A stretch of DNA of 64,000 nucleotides from Ceratotherium simum simum (taxonomy: Eukaryota > Chordata > Mammalia > Perissodactyla > Rhinocerotidae), in contig NW_004454207.1 of the NCBI RefSeq assembly GCF_000283155.1, positions 3,505,794-3,569,793 on the forward strand, read 5' to 3'. A model generated the notes under the pieces. That model worked only from the letters and a program-made list of their open reading frames with translations. It was not told the origin of the DNA and made no database searches. The number at the start of each line of letters is the position of its first letter. Position 1 is the stretch's first letter. The position numbers and the translations under genes are program-made. This document shows positions 13,028-24,571 of this stretch, piece after piece.

Positions 13028-14814
13028 AAGCATTTGGTCGACCCACTTACCTTCATTGTCCCTATCAAAAAATTTATATAAACTCGAGTCAAATACAGGG
13101 ATGACCATTGATAACCACAGGGTGCAGGGTACCTGACCAAGAAGAGTCTGCTAGCTAGTTGGGTTGAACACCCATCTTAGAGGCAAACATAAAGACAAAC
13201 TGGAGACCACCCTCTCCTAAAAAAACTCTCCCAGGTTTTCAGAGTTTGTTGTTCAACACTTTAAAAAAATGCATAAGATCCTGAATCAAAATCCTCTAAC
13301 AACCTGATCTTTTAAAGCATTAGTTTTAGATAATCCCCAAAGCCTTCTACATTCAATACCTCTGGCCCTGTTAAACCAGAAAAGATTTTGAAAACCAGTT
13401 TAGCCTGTTTCAACATTTTCTTTTAATTTTACATCTCGTTTTTCACTTTAATCATGGTGCTAGAAGACCATGCCCACAATCAACTATTCCCTTCAATTAT
13501 GGCCCCAGCCAATTTTATTGTCTCATGGCAAGGGGATCGAGAAGCATGGTGGCCTAAAATTTCAGACTTTCGAAGAGAGATTCATTTGTGATGTAACTAG
13601 AAAACCCCATGATGTGTCTAAGCAGGATGGTCTTAAACATTTTTGTAAAGATTACTTAGGTGCATTCAGACAGAAAGATGGCAATTGTTGCTTTGTGACA
13701 GGCTTATTCTCCCTCAGCAGTTCAAGTGAGAACTAAAACCAAAACAAAATTCAGTTCAGCACAAAAGGGGACAGTTGACTAGCTATGTTATTGGGTTTTA
13801 TTTAAAAAGTACGTAGCAAAATCATTTAATTATAGAACTGGCAGAATAGAATAATTTTTTTGGCTATTACTTAAGAATATTATTTTTAAATGTTGATAAA
13901 AGTGAGAAGGCAGAATATAGAAGCCATTCTAAATTTAAGAACAATTCTAGTTCTGTATCATTGTCATGGACATCAAAACCATTGGACAAAATATTTACAA
14001 ATTCTCCAGTTGATACCTTGATCTACTTTCACCCTAAAAATCTACATGCAAATGGACAATTTATCACTTTTGTCTTATTCACAACTTCATGTTCTTTTCA
14101 TTAGGCCGATAATGTATGACAATTCTAGAAGTTACCATTGTATCACTTTATAAATAACTTCAAAAACTCATAGATGTTTATGACAAATCATCTGAATCAG
14201 AGAAAACATGATAGAAAAATTGGTAATAGCAAGAAAGAAAACAGAGTATACTTTTATAACATTTCTGAGGTATGCATCCATTTTTGGCCAGAAAAATTGG
14301 ATATGTAGAATGTGTAAGATGGGAAATGTCTCCCAGAGCTGAAAATAATTCTTTAAGCCCCATGCTTTAAGGCAGTCTGGCTGAAGGTAAGAATACTTCT
14401 TACCTTCCTTACCTTATCCTTATCCAAAATAAGGATAACAAATATTGACACAAAATGGATGTATTAATTGAACCATACAAAATTGCAGATATTGACTAAG
14501 AACAGTAGTTTCACATGGTTCAACTTATATATGTATCAGTCTTCTGTAGAATTCCAGCCAGTTCAGTAAACATGCACAGAATAACCTTTCAAGTGTTAAT
14601 ATCTACAGGAAGCACAGACACGCACAAGAGACGGTGCCTGTCTCCAGGTAACCCACAGGCTAATGGGACCCAGAAAACCCTCCTAAACCGGGGTGATGCT
14701 ACCTGCTCCAAGCACTATGCGGTCACAACAAAGAAGACGAGAGGAGGGGAAGAGAATTCGGGAAAAGCTTTGCAGAGTTGAGTTGGCTACTGCAGTATGG
14801 TTAGAAACTTGCTG
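13028..14814. other. Single-copy non-coding DNA
   Basis: No repeat or gene recognised in this AT-rich stretch; small frames only. Confidence 0.5.
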
Positions 14815-14905
14815 GGTAGGAAAGGGTATGGAAGGGCAGAGAAGGGAGGAGAAGAGTAAGGAAGAGCAGGGTGGATAAGAGTAGGGAAGGGTAGGGAAGG
14901 GAAAG
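14815..14905. repeat. Purine-rich degenerate minisatellite
   Basis: Degenerate tandem units of the GTAGGGAAGG / GGAAGGGCAGA type; almost no pyrimidine on the + strand. G-runs of three recur at short spacing. Confidence 0.75.
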
Positions 14906-14989
14906 AATGTTCCAGGAAAAACTGAACAGCATACAAAAAGAAAAAAAGAATATCCTCAAAGTGCTGGGGAGATGATTTTTCTGACAGAG

Positions 14990-15600
14990 GGTTCAGAGCA
15001 TAGGGTGTGTGTGGTAGGGAAGTGAAGGGAGATGGCTGAACCAGTGGGTTGGGAACCAGGGAGGTTCAACACCTTGCTAATCCTGGAGGCAGTGGGTAGA
15101 GATGGAAGCCTTGAAAAGAGATCTAATCTGTGCTTCATGAAGGTCATTCTGTCAGTAATGTGAAAGACAGAGTGGGGCAGGGCGGGACTAGAGGCTGGCA
15201 AATGAATTAGAAGTCTCCGGAAATAACACGAGCAAGAGACAGGGAAGGCCTGAACTATGGCAGGGGGAGGAAGGGAGGCCCGAGTGACATCTGATTGGAT
15301 ACCTATGCATGAGGGTGGAAAAAGAGAAGGATACAAAGGGGAGTCTGGAGTTTCTAGGTTGGCTGAGTGAGGAGATGATCATGCTATGAACCAAAATGGG
15401 GAACCAAAGAGGAGGAAGAAGTTTGGTAGAGGAGATGAGCATGTACAGTTTCAGGTGCCCTAGAGCATCCCGCGGGAGCTGTACAGGAGGCATTCAGGAC
15501 TATGGCCCCAAAGGAGAGGGACTGACCAGGGATGAAGATTTGGGAGTCTTTGTAGAAGTAGCCTTGCAAATGGCACCCTCTCTGACTTTCTTGTCTAAGG
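14990..15600. repeat. Ancient LINE-like (L2-related?) internal fragment
   Basis: Purine-rich block with the recognisable order of an old mammalian repeat: 'aatcctggaggcagtgggta', 'gagtctggagtttctaggtt', 'caaaatggggaaccaaagag', 'gtttcaggtgccctagagca', 'gatgaagatttgggagtc'. The same family appears again at 20640-21290 and 62630-63260. I believe it belongs to an L2-type LINE but cannot confirm the family or strand. Confidence 0.45.
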
Positions 15601-15639
15601 TAGTAGCTCTGCCATGCCCAATCTCCTTACCTGGGTTTG

Positions 15640-15838
15640 ATTTTCATTCTTGCTTTAACCATGACCCAACACTAATCTATCTATTCACTTACTTACATAT
15701 TGACTCTCATCCCCCTAGAATATAATCCCGTTAAGGGTAGAAATTTTTGTCTGTTTTGTTCTCTGCTGTATTACCAGCTTCTAGAACAGTCCCTGGCACA
15801 TAGCAGGTCCTCAACAAATAGATGTTAGATGAACAGTG
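15640..15838 (+). repeat. L2 3' end
   Basis: Clear L2 terminus: 'gttaagggtagaaatttttg', 'ctgctgtattaccagcttct', 'ccctggcacatagcaggtcc', 'tcaacaaatagatgtta'. Diverged from consensus but colinear. Confidence 0.75.
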
Positions 15839-16170
15839 AACAAATGATCAGAGAGAGATACAGACTACAAATACACGGAGATGGGAATTGAAGGGACATT
15901 GGCTTTTAAATATAAAGTAAAAGAAAAACTTGAAAGGGAGGGTAAAAGAGACTAAGAAGGAAAAATTAGAAAAGCAGAGAACAAGGCCAAAGTGGGATTT
16001 TGGAATCAGAACAAGGTTCCATGAAGGGCAGGAAGTTAATAGTGTCAAACAGTGTCAAAAACTGTAGAAGGAGTGAAAAAGATCAGGATTGACAAGCAGA
16101 AAGTACCTTGTCCCACCAAATAGTCATTGGAGCTTCCATGAGAAGGGTTTGGGCTGAATGATGGGGACAA
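15839..16170. repeat. Ancient LINE-like fragment, continuation
   Basis: Looks like a further part of the family at 14990-15600, with 'aacagtgtcaaaaactgtag' resembling its 'acagtgtcaaatgctgctga' segment. The L2 3' end lies between the two blocks. Confidence 0.4.
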
Positions 16171-16379
16171 GGGCATGACTCTCAAGTCTGTTTCACAACC
16201 GTTACTCTCAAAATAAGAGGCTCCCGTGGTTCAACCGAGAGTTTAATTTCACACATAGGGCTTCATGCCTATGCCTGTGCATCTTGGTCCAGTTTCCAAC
16301 TTGTCAAGATAATCTGGATTTTTCTTCTATGATCTATTCCATTAATGATCTTCCCAGGTTGATTTTGTCTCTAACGATT

Positions 16380-17195
16380 CTGGTCACCAATTCCACTGCG
16401 TGTGCAGGTGTGGCGGGGAAATTTCCTCACACTTCCAAGTAATTCTCCGACACCAGCTGGGTGTCCTACAATTCAACTCAATTCTGACACTGTCTAACTA
16501 GAGATAACATCAGATCCCACAGGTTAAGGGCTCAGTCCTACAAGACTGCCCCCTTCCATTCTCCCACTTCAGATGCCAATCACAAGTGCAGATTGTCACC
16601 TATGCTTCTGACTGACCAGCTAGAGATCAGAGGTTCCAACAACCGCCTCCTTGGGTTCGATTAATTTGCTAGAGCGGCTCACAGAACTGAGAGAAACATT
16701 TTACTTGGTAGATTACCAGTTTATTATAAAGGATATGAAAGAATATGAATCAATGGCTAGATGAGGAATGCATAGGACAAGGTATGGGGAAATCCATGCT
16801 CTCTCCCAGTGCATGACTCCCCAAATCTCCATGTGTTAACCAACCCGGAAGCTCTCTGAACCCAGTCCTTTTGGGTTTTTATGGAGACTTCATTACATAG
16901 ACATGACTGATTAAATCATCGGACTTTGGTGATTGAACTCAATCTCCAGTACCTCTCCCCTCCCTGGAGGTGGAGGTGTGTGTGTGAGGGCGGACTGAAA
17001 GTTCCAACCCTCTAATCACATGGTTGGCTCCACTGGCAACCAGCCCCCATCCTTAGGTTTCAAAGTCGCCTCATTAACATAACAAAAGACATCTTTATGG
17101 CTTTCCATTACAGGAAATTCTAAGGGTTTTAGGATCTCTGTGCCAGAAACTGACGAAGATCAAATATATATTTCTCATTATAAATCACAATATCA
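16380..17195. mobile_element. Solo LTR of an endogenous retrovirus (ERVL-class, MER21-like?)
   Basis: About 800 bp colinear with a mammalian LTR I have seen before, with segments such as 'accaattccactgcgtgtgc', 'cttgggttcgattaatttgc', 'ttactggtagattaccagtt'-like, 'gattgaactcaatctccag' and a terminus near 'cattataaatcacaatatca'. No internal retroviral gene is present. The family name and exact left edge are uncertain. Confidence 0.6.
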
Positions 17196-17329
17196 GTCTC
17201 CAAGTACAGTAAATTTGCTTTATGTATCTCATATTCCTTTGGTCCAAATAATTGATGGAAGTGTTGAATACAAGACCAAGGTGAGAGAATTCTCTGAGGC
17301 CACTATGGACGTCATCCTAGTCAGCTGAC

Positions 17330-17402
17330 TGGTTCATTCATGCATTCATTCATTCAACCAAGGTTCATTAAGTACCTACTACATGCCAGAAATTGAGTCA
17401 CT
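17330..17402 (-). repeat. L2 3'-end fragment
   Basis: Antisense L2 end: 'attcattcattcaacc' then 'aagtacctactacatgccag', which corresponds to the reverse complement of the usual 'ctggcacatagtaggtgct' end. Confidence 0.6.
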
Positions 17403-18829
17403 ATTCCATGTTATATGACTAGGATTGTTCAGTCAACTGGGAATTCAGGGAGAATGGGATGAATGCATGGGACTGCACAATAATCTACCTACATATCCTT
17501 ATCATAGTCACATAGCTATCAATAAAGCTTGTCAAATGCCTACTTCTTCCAACTTTCTGGAACTATATTATAGAAGTCTTCTGGCCTCAGAATGACTCCT
17601 CAGTGGGGCATCATTAATCACCAAGAAGGGATGTTTCCATAGTATTCATAGTATTCAAACTACTAATTCCTCTGAAATTTTCACATTTCATGAAACATTT
17701 TTTCCCCAAAGTCCAGCCTCCCACTCTGTACCCAAGGACAGAACCTCCTAGTGGTCACGCAGCTCCAGGGACACAGCCTCATTCAGCTCTTTACCAGTCA
17801 TCTCGTTTTCCATTCTTGGCATTGACTGTTTTCTTTAAGGATCATTTCTTTCCTCCTGGTGATAGATGCTCCCTCCTTTCCAATGAGCCAGTGTGCCCTC
17901 CCGATCCTCAAGTCCCTTCACCTCTCTCCTGAATAACGAGCTAAGACTGCATTTGTGGACGACATCATGGTGACCACCTCTGACAAAGACAAGCAACTCA
18001 TAGCCAGTGGGTTTCCCCAAGACCTATCCTTTCCATATGGTTTCTGGGGCCTAGAAGGCTTTTTCATGCCCCACATAGTTCACATGCCCTGGCATAATCC
18101 TTCCTCCTTGCCCCTCAAAGGAAATCAATACAGAGCAACAACCCCAGAACGAAAGTCAACCTCACTTCACATTCTAGTGCGCTTGAGAGGATGAATTTTA
18201 AATAATTGTGTTTTAAAAGAAATTTTTGTGAAGTGACTCCTATTTTCAAATTACTCTCCATGATAAAATCAAAGATGTGTTCTAATGGCAAATATCTGAG
18301 CCTTTGGAGAGAAGAGAATTACAAACACAGCAAGAATTCTTATATCTTACAATGAAACAGAAAAGATACTCTTTATATAAAGAAGCAATAACATTCAAAA
18401 TATTAATACTTCTGTGCTGTGCTCAAAATGTTGCATAAATTTAAAAACACAGGAACTAGAAATATAGTATAGAGCCATAAATTTATAATATGATTGTCTA
18501 AAATTGGGTTCTTTCCATAAATAGACCTTCCCGAAGCTTTATCAATTTGGCAAAGATTTTGTCTCCCATTACCAGAATGAAATTTCTAATTTTACATCCA
18601 ATGTGGGTTTTTAATACCCGTTGATTCCTTACTCTTACTCTCTTTCCTGATGTATTTCCTCAGTCCCTCCTCTATACTTGTTATACATTCTTTTATAGGA
18701 AATGACACCAAATAAAGCTAAGAGCTAAAATGACAAATCAAATTGGATGACGTATATGAAAACTCTTATAAATTATAAAGCTCTGTAAGTATAAACCATC
18801 ATCATTAGTGTTTCTCTTTAGTGGTGGAG
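17403..18829. other. Single-copy non-coding DNA
   Basis: No repeat or exon recognised. A VDD-containing peptide can be read near 17957 but has no support (see rejected items). Confidence 0.5.
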
Positions 18830-19150
18830 GTGGTTCCCAGGCAGGCCACCGCCATAAAACTGGCTAATGTGGATAATGAGGAGCACACAGGAGCCTCTGT
18901 TAGCCAATCGAATCAGCTGTTTATTTAACAACAGGCAGTGTCCTCATTAGGAGCTGCAGGAGCCGCCAAAACAGTGACTGTCGAGTTTGGCAAAAGCAAC
19001 TTGAGTGGGCGACGAGCCTCTCTCTTCTGGCAGAAATGCCACTGAACCTCATTTTCAAAAGGAGAGCAAGAGAATAAGTTTGGCAGGAGCAGGCTGAGGC
19101 TTCACATGATGGAAACAGATGGGGCATGAAAAGTTTCAACATCCCGGGCT
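18830..19150. promoter_or_regulatory. Candidate conserved non-coding block
   Basis: Repeat-free sequence with CCAAT/ATTA-type short motifs (e.g. 'agccaatcgaatcagctg' near 18902) between single-copy AT-rich DNA and the MER20 at 19282. Function is inferred only from composition. Confidence 0.2.
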
Positions 19151-19281
19151 GACGAATGGGCACACAGCACGGGCAGTACTGCGGCATGAAGCAGCGTGTG
19201 CATTTTCCTCACTGGTGTGGACTGCATCTGTTTGTCCCAAAGTCAAGGTCAACATTGCTGCTTCTCTCCTATCTCTTAAAT

Positions 19282-19473
19282 CAGGGTTGCTAAACCTCAG
19301 CACTAGTGACATCTGGGGCTGCGTAATTCCTTGGTGTAGGATGTGTAGCAGCATCACTGGTCTCTACTCACTAGAAGCCAGTAGCTCCACCCTAGTTTTG
19401 ACAACCAAAAACGTCTACAGACATTGCCAAATGTCTCTTGGAGGGTAAAATCAACCCCAGTTGAGAACCATTG
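19282..19473 (-). mobile_element. MER20-type hAT-Charlie element
   Basis: The + strand is the reverse complement of MER20: it begins CAGGGTTGCTAAACCTCAG and ends TTGAGAACCATTG, with 'gacattgccaaatgtctctt' near the right end. Eight-base flanks TCTTAAAT (19274-19281) and CCTTAAAT (19474-19481) match at 7 of 8, as expected for a hAT insertion. It is non-autonomous and has no coding capacity. Confidence 0.88.
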
Positions 19474-19531
19474 CCTTAAATCTATCTTTTCTTCCTTAAG
19501 TTTCCTCTGGCTATTGTGATATTCTGTCTGT

Positions 19532-19907
19532 CAATGGTTCTCAAGCCTGGCTAAACACTGGGATCAACTGGGAAGCTTTGAAAAGACCGATGCCTGGGCC
19601 CCACTCCCAGAGATTCTGATCTGATAGTCAGAGGTATGTGGTGGGCACGAGAGCTTTATAATTTTATTTATTTTTTCCCCCAAAGCCCCAGTAGATAGCT
19701 GTATGTCATAGCTGCACATCCTTCTAGTTGCTGTATGTGGGACGTGGCCTCAGCATGGCCCAAGAAGCGGTGCGTCGGTGCGCGCCCGGGATCCGAACCT
19801 AGGCCGCCAGCAGCGGAGCGCGCGCACTTAACCGCTAAGCCACGGCGCCGGCCCGGCACGAGAGCTTTAAAATCTCCCCACGTAATTCCAATATGCAGCC
19901 AACTGTT
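19532..19907 (+). mobile_element. MER5A-type hAT element, split by an ERE1
   Basis: Left part 19532-19662 begins CAATGGTTCTCAAGCCTGGC and contains 'cctgggccccactcccagag'; the right part resumes after 19854. The intervening segment is the ERE1 at 19663-19854. The insertion order is therefore MER5A first, ERE1 second. Confidence 0.82.
19663..19854 (-). mobile_element. ERE1 SINE inside MER5A
   Basis: Minus-strand head GGGCCGGCGCCGTGGCTTAG, tRNA-like boxes, standard body and A-rich tail. A 19-bp TSD (GGCACGAGAGCTTTATAAT at 19644-19662; one mismatch at 19855-19873) flanks it. Confidence 0.94.
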
Positions 19908-20202
19908 GTAGGCAGTGGGGACACACAAAATGTGTGCTACAATGACGGTGACATAATCAGAGCTGTTTTATGCAAGTTATACAGAGGACAGTTGGATGGA
20001 TGGTTAGGAGACCGGAGAGGCCAGAGTCAGGGCAACCACACTCAACTGGGGAAGAGGAGGAGACTCTACACCCAATCGAGGCAGAAATGAAAAACTGGGC
20101 ATCAAGGTGAAGGAGAGAGGATTCAGGGTTGATTCCAAAACTTCAGCTCGGATCCCTAAAAGGATGGTGAGTGCCGTAGGAAAACGTGGGGAGATCAGGT
20201 GA

Positions 20203-20640
20203 TGTATTAGTTTCCTAGGGCTGCCATAACAAACTACTACAAACTGGGTGGTTTTAAACAACAGAAAATTTTCTCTCACAGTTCTGGAAGCTAGAAATCC
20301 AAAATCAAAGTATCGGCAGAGCCATGCTCTCTTTGAAGGCTCTAGGGGAGCATCCTTCTTTGCCTCTTCTAGCTTCTGGTGGTTACTGGCAATCCTTGGC
20401 TACTAGATACATCATTCCAACCTCTGCCTTTGTCATCACCTGGCATTCTCTCTGTTTGTCTGTGTCTCTTCTTATAAGGACACCAGTCATATTGGACTAG
20501 GGCCCACCCTAATCAAGTATTACCTCATCTTAACTTGGTTACCTCTACAAAGATCCTATTTCCAAATAAGGGCACATTGACAGGTACCAGGGGTTAGGGC
20601 CTCAACATATTTTTCTGGGGGACATAATTCAACCCACAAT
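20203..20640 (-). mobile_element. MLT1-type MaLR solo LTR
   Basis: The + strand begins TGTATTAGTTTCCTAGGGCT and runs through 'aactgggtggttttaaacaa', 'gttctggaagctagaaatcc', 'tataaggacaccagtcatat' and 'ccaaataagggcacattgac' to 'ttcaacccacaa'. This is the reverse complement of an MLT1 LTR (ERVL-MaLR). No internal sequence is present. Confidence 0.85.
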
Positions 20641-21290
20641 GGGTGAGAAGAGTGAGAAAAACTATCAAGTTTGGAAACCATGTGAGCCATGTCTGTGCAG
20701 CTGCTCAGACTGGGCAGTTTGGAAATGAAGACTTAGGCGTTATTAGCAGAGAGGAATTAATTATCGCAGGAGTGGGTGAGATGCGAAGGGAGATGGTACA
20801 GAGGAGAAAGCCTTGTGGGGGCCACCAATTCGAGGGTCTCTAGTGGAAGAATTACTCTCAAAGGATGCATAGGATGTTGGACAGGGCCTTGTCACAGAGG
20901 AGGAGGGAATTTTGAGAAGGAGGAGGTGGTCCACAGTCAAGGCAGACAGAAGGCAAGGACTCAGCAAAGGCCATTGAGATGGAAAATTCCAGTTTCCTTA
21001 CCAGAGTCAGTAGAAAGATTAGAATGGAAACCAGTTTATAGAGGGTCTACTGAAGGACTGGGAAGCAAAGAAGAGGAAGCAGGGGCAGCCTACTTTCCAA
21101 AGAAATTTGATAGTGAGGGGAAGGCGAAAGAAAGATGCAGGCAGCTTAAGGAGGAAAATACAGGAAGGAAGAGAGTCCCAAAATGTTTTATGCTAACAGG
21201 AAGGTGGTGGTTGAAAGAGAGATTTAAGAAGATGCAAGTGAAGGTGGATAAATGATGAGTCAAGATCACAGGAGAGGCGGAGGGCCAACT
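20641..21290. repeat. Ancient LINE-like (L2-related?) internal fragment
   Basis: Second copy of the purine-rich family at 14990. Recognisable segments: 'gttattagcagagaggaatt', 'tgagaaggaggaggtggtcc', 'gaaatttgatagtgagggga', 'aggtggtggttgaaagagag'. The 159-codon frame at 20776-21255 reads through this low-complexity purine-rich sequence and is not a gene. Confidence 0.42.
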
Positions 21291-21451
21291 GTGGGTAGGA
21301 GGATGGAACACTTCTCCTGCCGAAGTGGGAGTGAGGAACGAGGAAATGGAGGGAAAAGGAAAAGTTTATTCAAGATTGAAGGAATTTCACCTTAGAATAG
21401 GTGGTGAAAGGTGACAGGGAGGTTAAAGGGCAACATGTCCTGAGAAGGGTA

Positions 21452-21590
21452 CATTTGTTACTTGATTTAGTCCACATCACAGCCCCAAGAGGGAGGTCCC
21501 ATCCGCTCCATTTACAGGTGACATAACGGAAGGTATGATGGTCTTGGTCTTAGTAAGGCAGGCAGCTTGCCTTGAGTCCGGATTGTTTGG
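21452..21590 (-). repeat. MIR fragment
   Basis: Antisense MIR core: 'cacatcacagccccaagagg', 'catttacaggtgacataacg'. Short and diverged. Confidence 0.45.
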
Positions 21591-22094
21591 GGACCTGAAT
21601 GAGGCTGAGTCTCTGGCGGATCAGAAACTAGAGGGAGAGTGAGGGAGATAAACAATATCCTCACTGCGTGTCTCATCAATTAGGGGGAAGTGGACCCCAA
21701 CATGATGGAACCACACTTAAAGCCAAAACAGAAACAAGGACCAGGTGATGGGTTTTTAAACTGGTTTTGATCAAAAAAGGAAAATTTCTACTTCTTCCTG
21801 TGTACACAAGGCATACATCAGGAGACAGACAGATGAATGATCTCTCCCTACGAGGGCTCCCAATTAAATCATCCACCAAGTATGTACCAGCCAACGTGGA
21901 CAAGGGCAGGTCTTCCAAACCTCTCTGGAAGCTGTTGAACTGCAGCTATTGGGATCCCAGTCATGTCTTCGGAGCAGTTCCTACTGGGTTGGCCAGAAAC
22001 CACAGGGGCTCGAGTACTCTCTTACCCAGGGAGAGGTGGTGGCTCAACCTTAACGTTGCTCTGCGGGGGATTTTCCTTACATCATCTGCCAAAA

Positions 22095-22350
22095 CTCCAG
22101 CCCACGCAGCCTCTCCAGCTCCTCTTTCCTTCCTGCAAGGCACAGTCCAAAGCCCGCCTCCTTTAGGAGGCCTCCTTGGTTAACTCCACCCACTTTCCTC
22201 TTCTCAGCATTCTAACCACCCCTCTGTCTCTCAGTTATAAATGCAAGCCTCTCTGGATGGCAGCTATTTACACTGGAAAGACACTTATCTGCCTTTACCT
22301 GCCTCCTACACATGTGGGAGACAAAGACTTGTGCCAACTTGGAGGAACCC
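22095..22350 (+). repeat. L2 fragment
   Basis: L2 3' region: 'gcaaggcacagtccaaagcc', 'gcctcctttaggaggcctcc', 'cttggttaactccaccc', matching the 'aaggcccagctcaaatgcc...aggaagccttccctga' part of the family. Confidence 0.6.
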
Positions 22351-23174
22351 TAACCTTCAATGTTGTACTCCCAAGGAAGGTGAGTCTCAATATCTTTGGC
22401 CCGTTTTGTGAGGGAAGCCAGCGATTTTCAAATTCAGGTTAAATCACAAGACACCTGGGCTGTGAAAATTCTCAACAGAAGTTGGAAAATTATGGGATGA
22501 TCCCGTCAGGGTAGGGATAAAGATGACGTGACTCCTTTAAACTCTGAGAACTCAAGGTGCATTAAGGAGGCCTTATTCTTGCCTAGATGCAGGAGTCACT
22601 GTCAGCTTTCCCTGAAATGGAGTCAACTGTGGACTAATGGGTTTCTACTTGCTGGGTAAAAGTGCTGTTATCAGACAGGCACACCCACACACCTCTTGGG
22701 CAACTGGACCCCTCCAGAGCCTCAGTGCAATGCTTCCTACGTGGTACTTACAAAATGTTATTATTTCTATCTTGTAAGTTCTTCATGCTCCCACCACCAT
22801 CATTCAGGTCCAAGGAGGAGGTAGAGAGAGGAAGGAACAGCTGGTGATTCTACATCCTTCCCGATCTTTCCCCATCCCTGAGGGCTTCACTTCTGAGCCC
22901 TTGTCCGGCCTGACTGGATTTCTAAAGGCACACCCCAGCCCCACCCGTGCATCTCCCCCAGACCTCACTGAGGAGGTACAGCTTGGATGCAATGCCTGCA
23001 ATTAAGCTGGAAATAAATAAACAGAACTAAGATGAATAAGGCAATGGGATTAAAAAAGATGTGCCTCGAAGGGCACTCTTGAACAAATTGTCAAAATTGG
23101 TTTCTTGAAGCTGGAGGATGTTGCTAACACCTGGGTACTCAAGATCAAATCAGATTTGCCTCTCATTTTTATTT
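22351..23174. other. Single-copy non-coding DNA
   Basis: No confident repeat or gene; frames on both strands are short. Confidence 0.45.
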
Positions 23175-23199
23175 ACACACACACACACACACACACACA
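23175..23199. repeat. (AC)n microsatellite
   Basis: About twelve perfect AC units. Likely length-polymorphic. Confidence 0.95.
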
Positions 23200-23479
23200 G
23201 AGCCCCACCCTCAGAAGGGCCTAAGCGTGGTTTAATACTCTGATGTCATTGTCTTCAAATTCTTAATACTTTGATCTTTGAACTTGTGTTTTGCAAGTGA
23301 AGCCCAATGGAACAATGGAGCATGTGTGTGAGCAGAGGAGCTATGAGCTCCTTGCCACCCCATTTGCATATGGCATTCTCGATGCCCCGTGTCCCCCAGA
23401 ATGCTGGGGTGGACCCATGAGGCATGGGAAGCTCAGTGAGATTCAAAGTCAGTACCAGGTAAGCATGTAATGTCTACCA

Positions 23480-23625
23480 CCAAGCAAGCACTGGCTCTGT
23501 CACCTGCCAGTCATGAGGACTTGGGCAACTCCCATCTGAAACTCTGTTTCCTCATCTGTAAGAAGACTGTAAGATGCATCTGTAAGGTGCTTTGTGAAGC
23601 CTATCCTGGCTCTAAGGTCCACCGG
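23480..23625 (+). repeat. MIR fragment
   Basis: Sense MIR core: 'actggctctgtcacctgcca', 'gacttgggcaactcccatct', 'tctgtttcctcatctgtaag'. Confidence 0.65.
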
Positions 23626-24502
23626 GCCTTAAGTGACCAGTTCGGCGGATGGTTATAAGGAATAAAAGAGCATCATGTAAGAGTCCTGTAACCTCCATCT
23701 CCATCGCCGTTCCTACTGACTTAAGTCACCTAACTGTGCAGGTCAAATGAGTTTCCACCTGCTCTCACTGATGTCTGAACAGCCTGGGATGGATTCCACT
23801 GGGCTCCTGGCATTCTTTGCAGCAAGATGCCAGAAACTCTTTCTTTGGAAGTATGTGGTGCAATTAAGTTTTTCTCAGCTTTGATCTTATTACCCTGTGT
23901 CCTTTAGCCTCTCAAAGCAATTACACTAAACTTATCTTCACCTGCTAAGAGCACAAAGAAAACAGAAACCAGTAAAACCATTACCAAGATATTTTATAAT
24001 AAAATCTAGACCCTGTTACCCACTTGGAGATATATTTTAGAAATAAAATGGATAAAGCTTAGTGTTCTTCAATAGAACATATAGAAACTGAATTTCATGT
24101 TCTCATGTTTTGTTTTGTTTTTTTTTCTAACAGAAATCTGGTAGAAAGAGAGTTTTAATTTAAGATTGATTAAGATCTTTTCCAGGATTGGTGATTATAA
24201 TTTTTAAGACAATTGAAACAATATATTCATGTTCCTTTTACAATTAAAAAATAAGCTATTGATAGGCTAGGAGAGGAGGACTATGATATTTGTCAGCTTT
24301 CGAACTGCCAGGGTGGATTGAGACGATCTGGGTGAGCACGTGGCTGTCACCTTCCTCTCCCTCTACTCTAGATGTGACCTTTCTGAAACTACCTACTCAG
24401 ATGAAGGACAATAAACATCCCAGACAAGCAGTCTCACACCGAGGGATTCTGATGAACACATCAAAGTCTGAAAACCACTGATTTACAGAAGAGTATGATT
24501 AT

Positions 24503-24571
24503 CCAACACGCAGCTTGACAGAAGATTTGAGATTTACCAATACATAGCTTGACAGAGTATTTGCAATTTAC
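24503..24571 (+). repeat. Two-copy tandem duplication, about 35 bp
   Basis: The unit at 24503-24537 (starts CCAACACGCAGCTTGACAGA) is repeated at 24537-24571 (starts CCAATACATAGCTTGACAGA) with about 80% identity. Confidence 0.75.

Noticed and set aside
17955..18194. VDD-containing peptide near 17957 resembling a reverse-transcriptase YVDD box
   Set aside because: A stop lies just upstream, no other reverse-transcriptase motif is seen nearby, and no LINE or ERV context surrounds it. Treated as coincidence.
20776..21255. 159-codon open frame
   Set aside because: It lies in a purine-rich ancient repeat, has no recognisable domain or exon signals and is explained by low stop density in purine-rich sequence.
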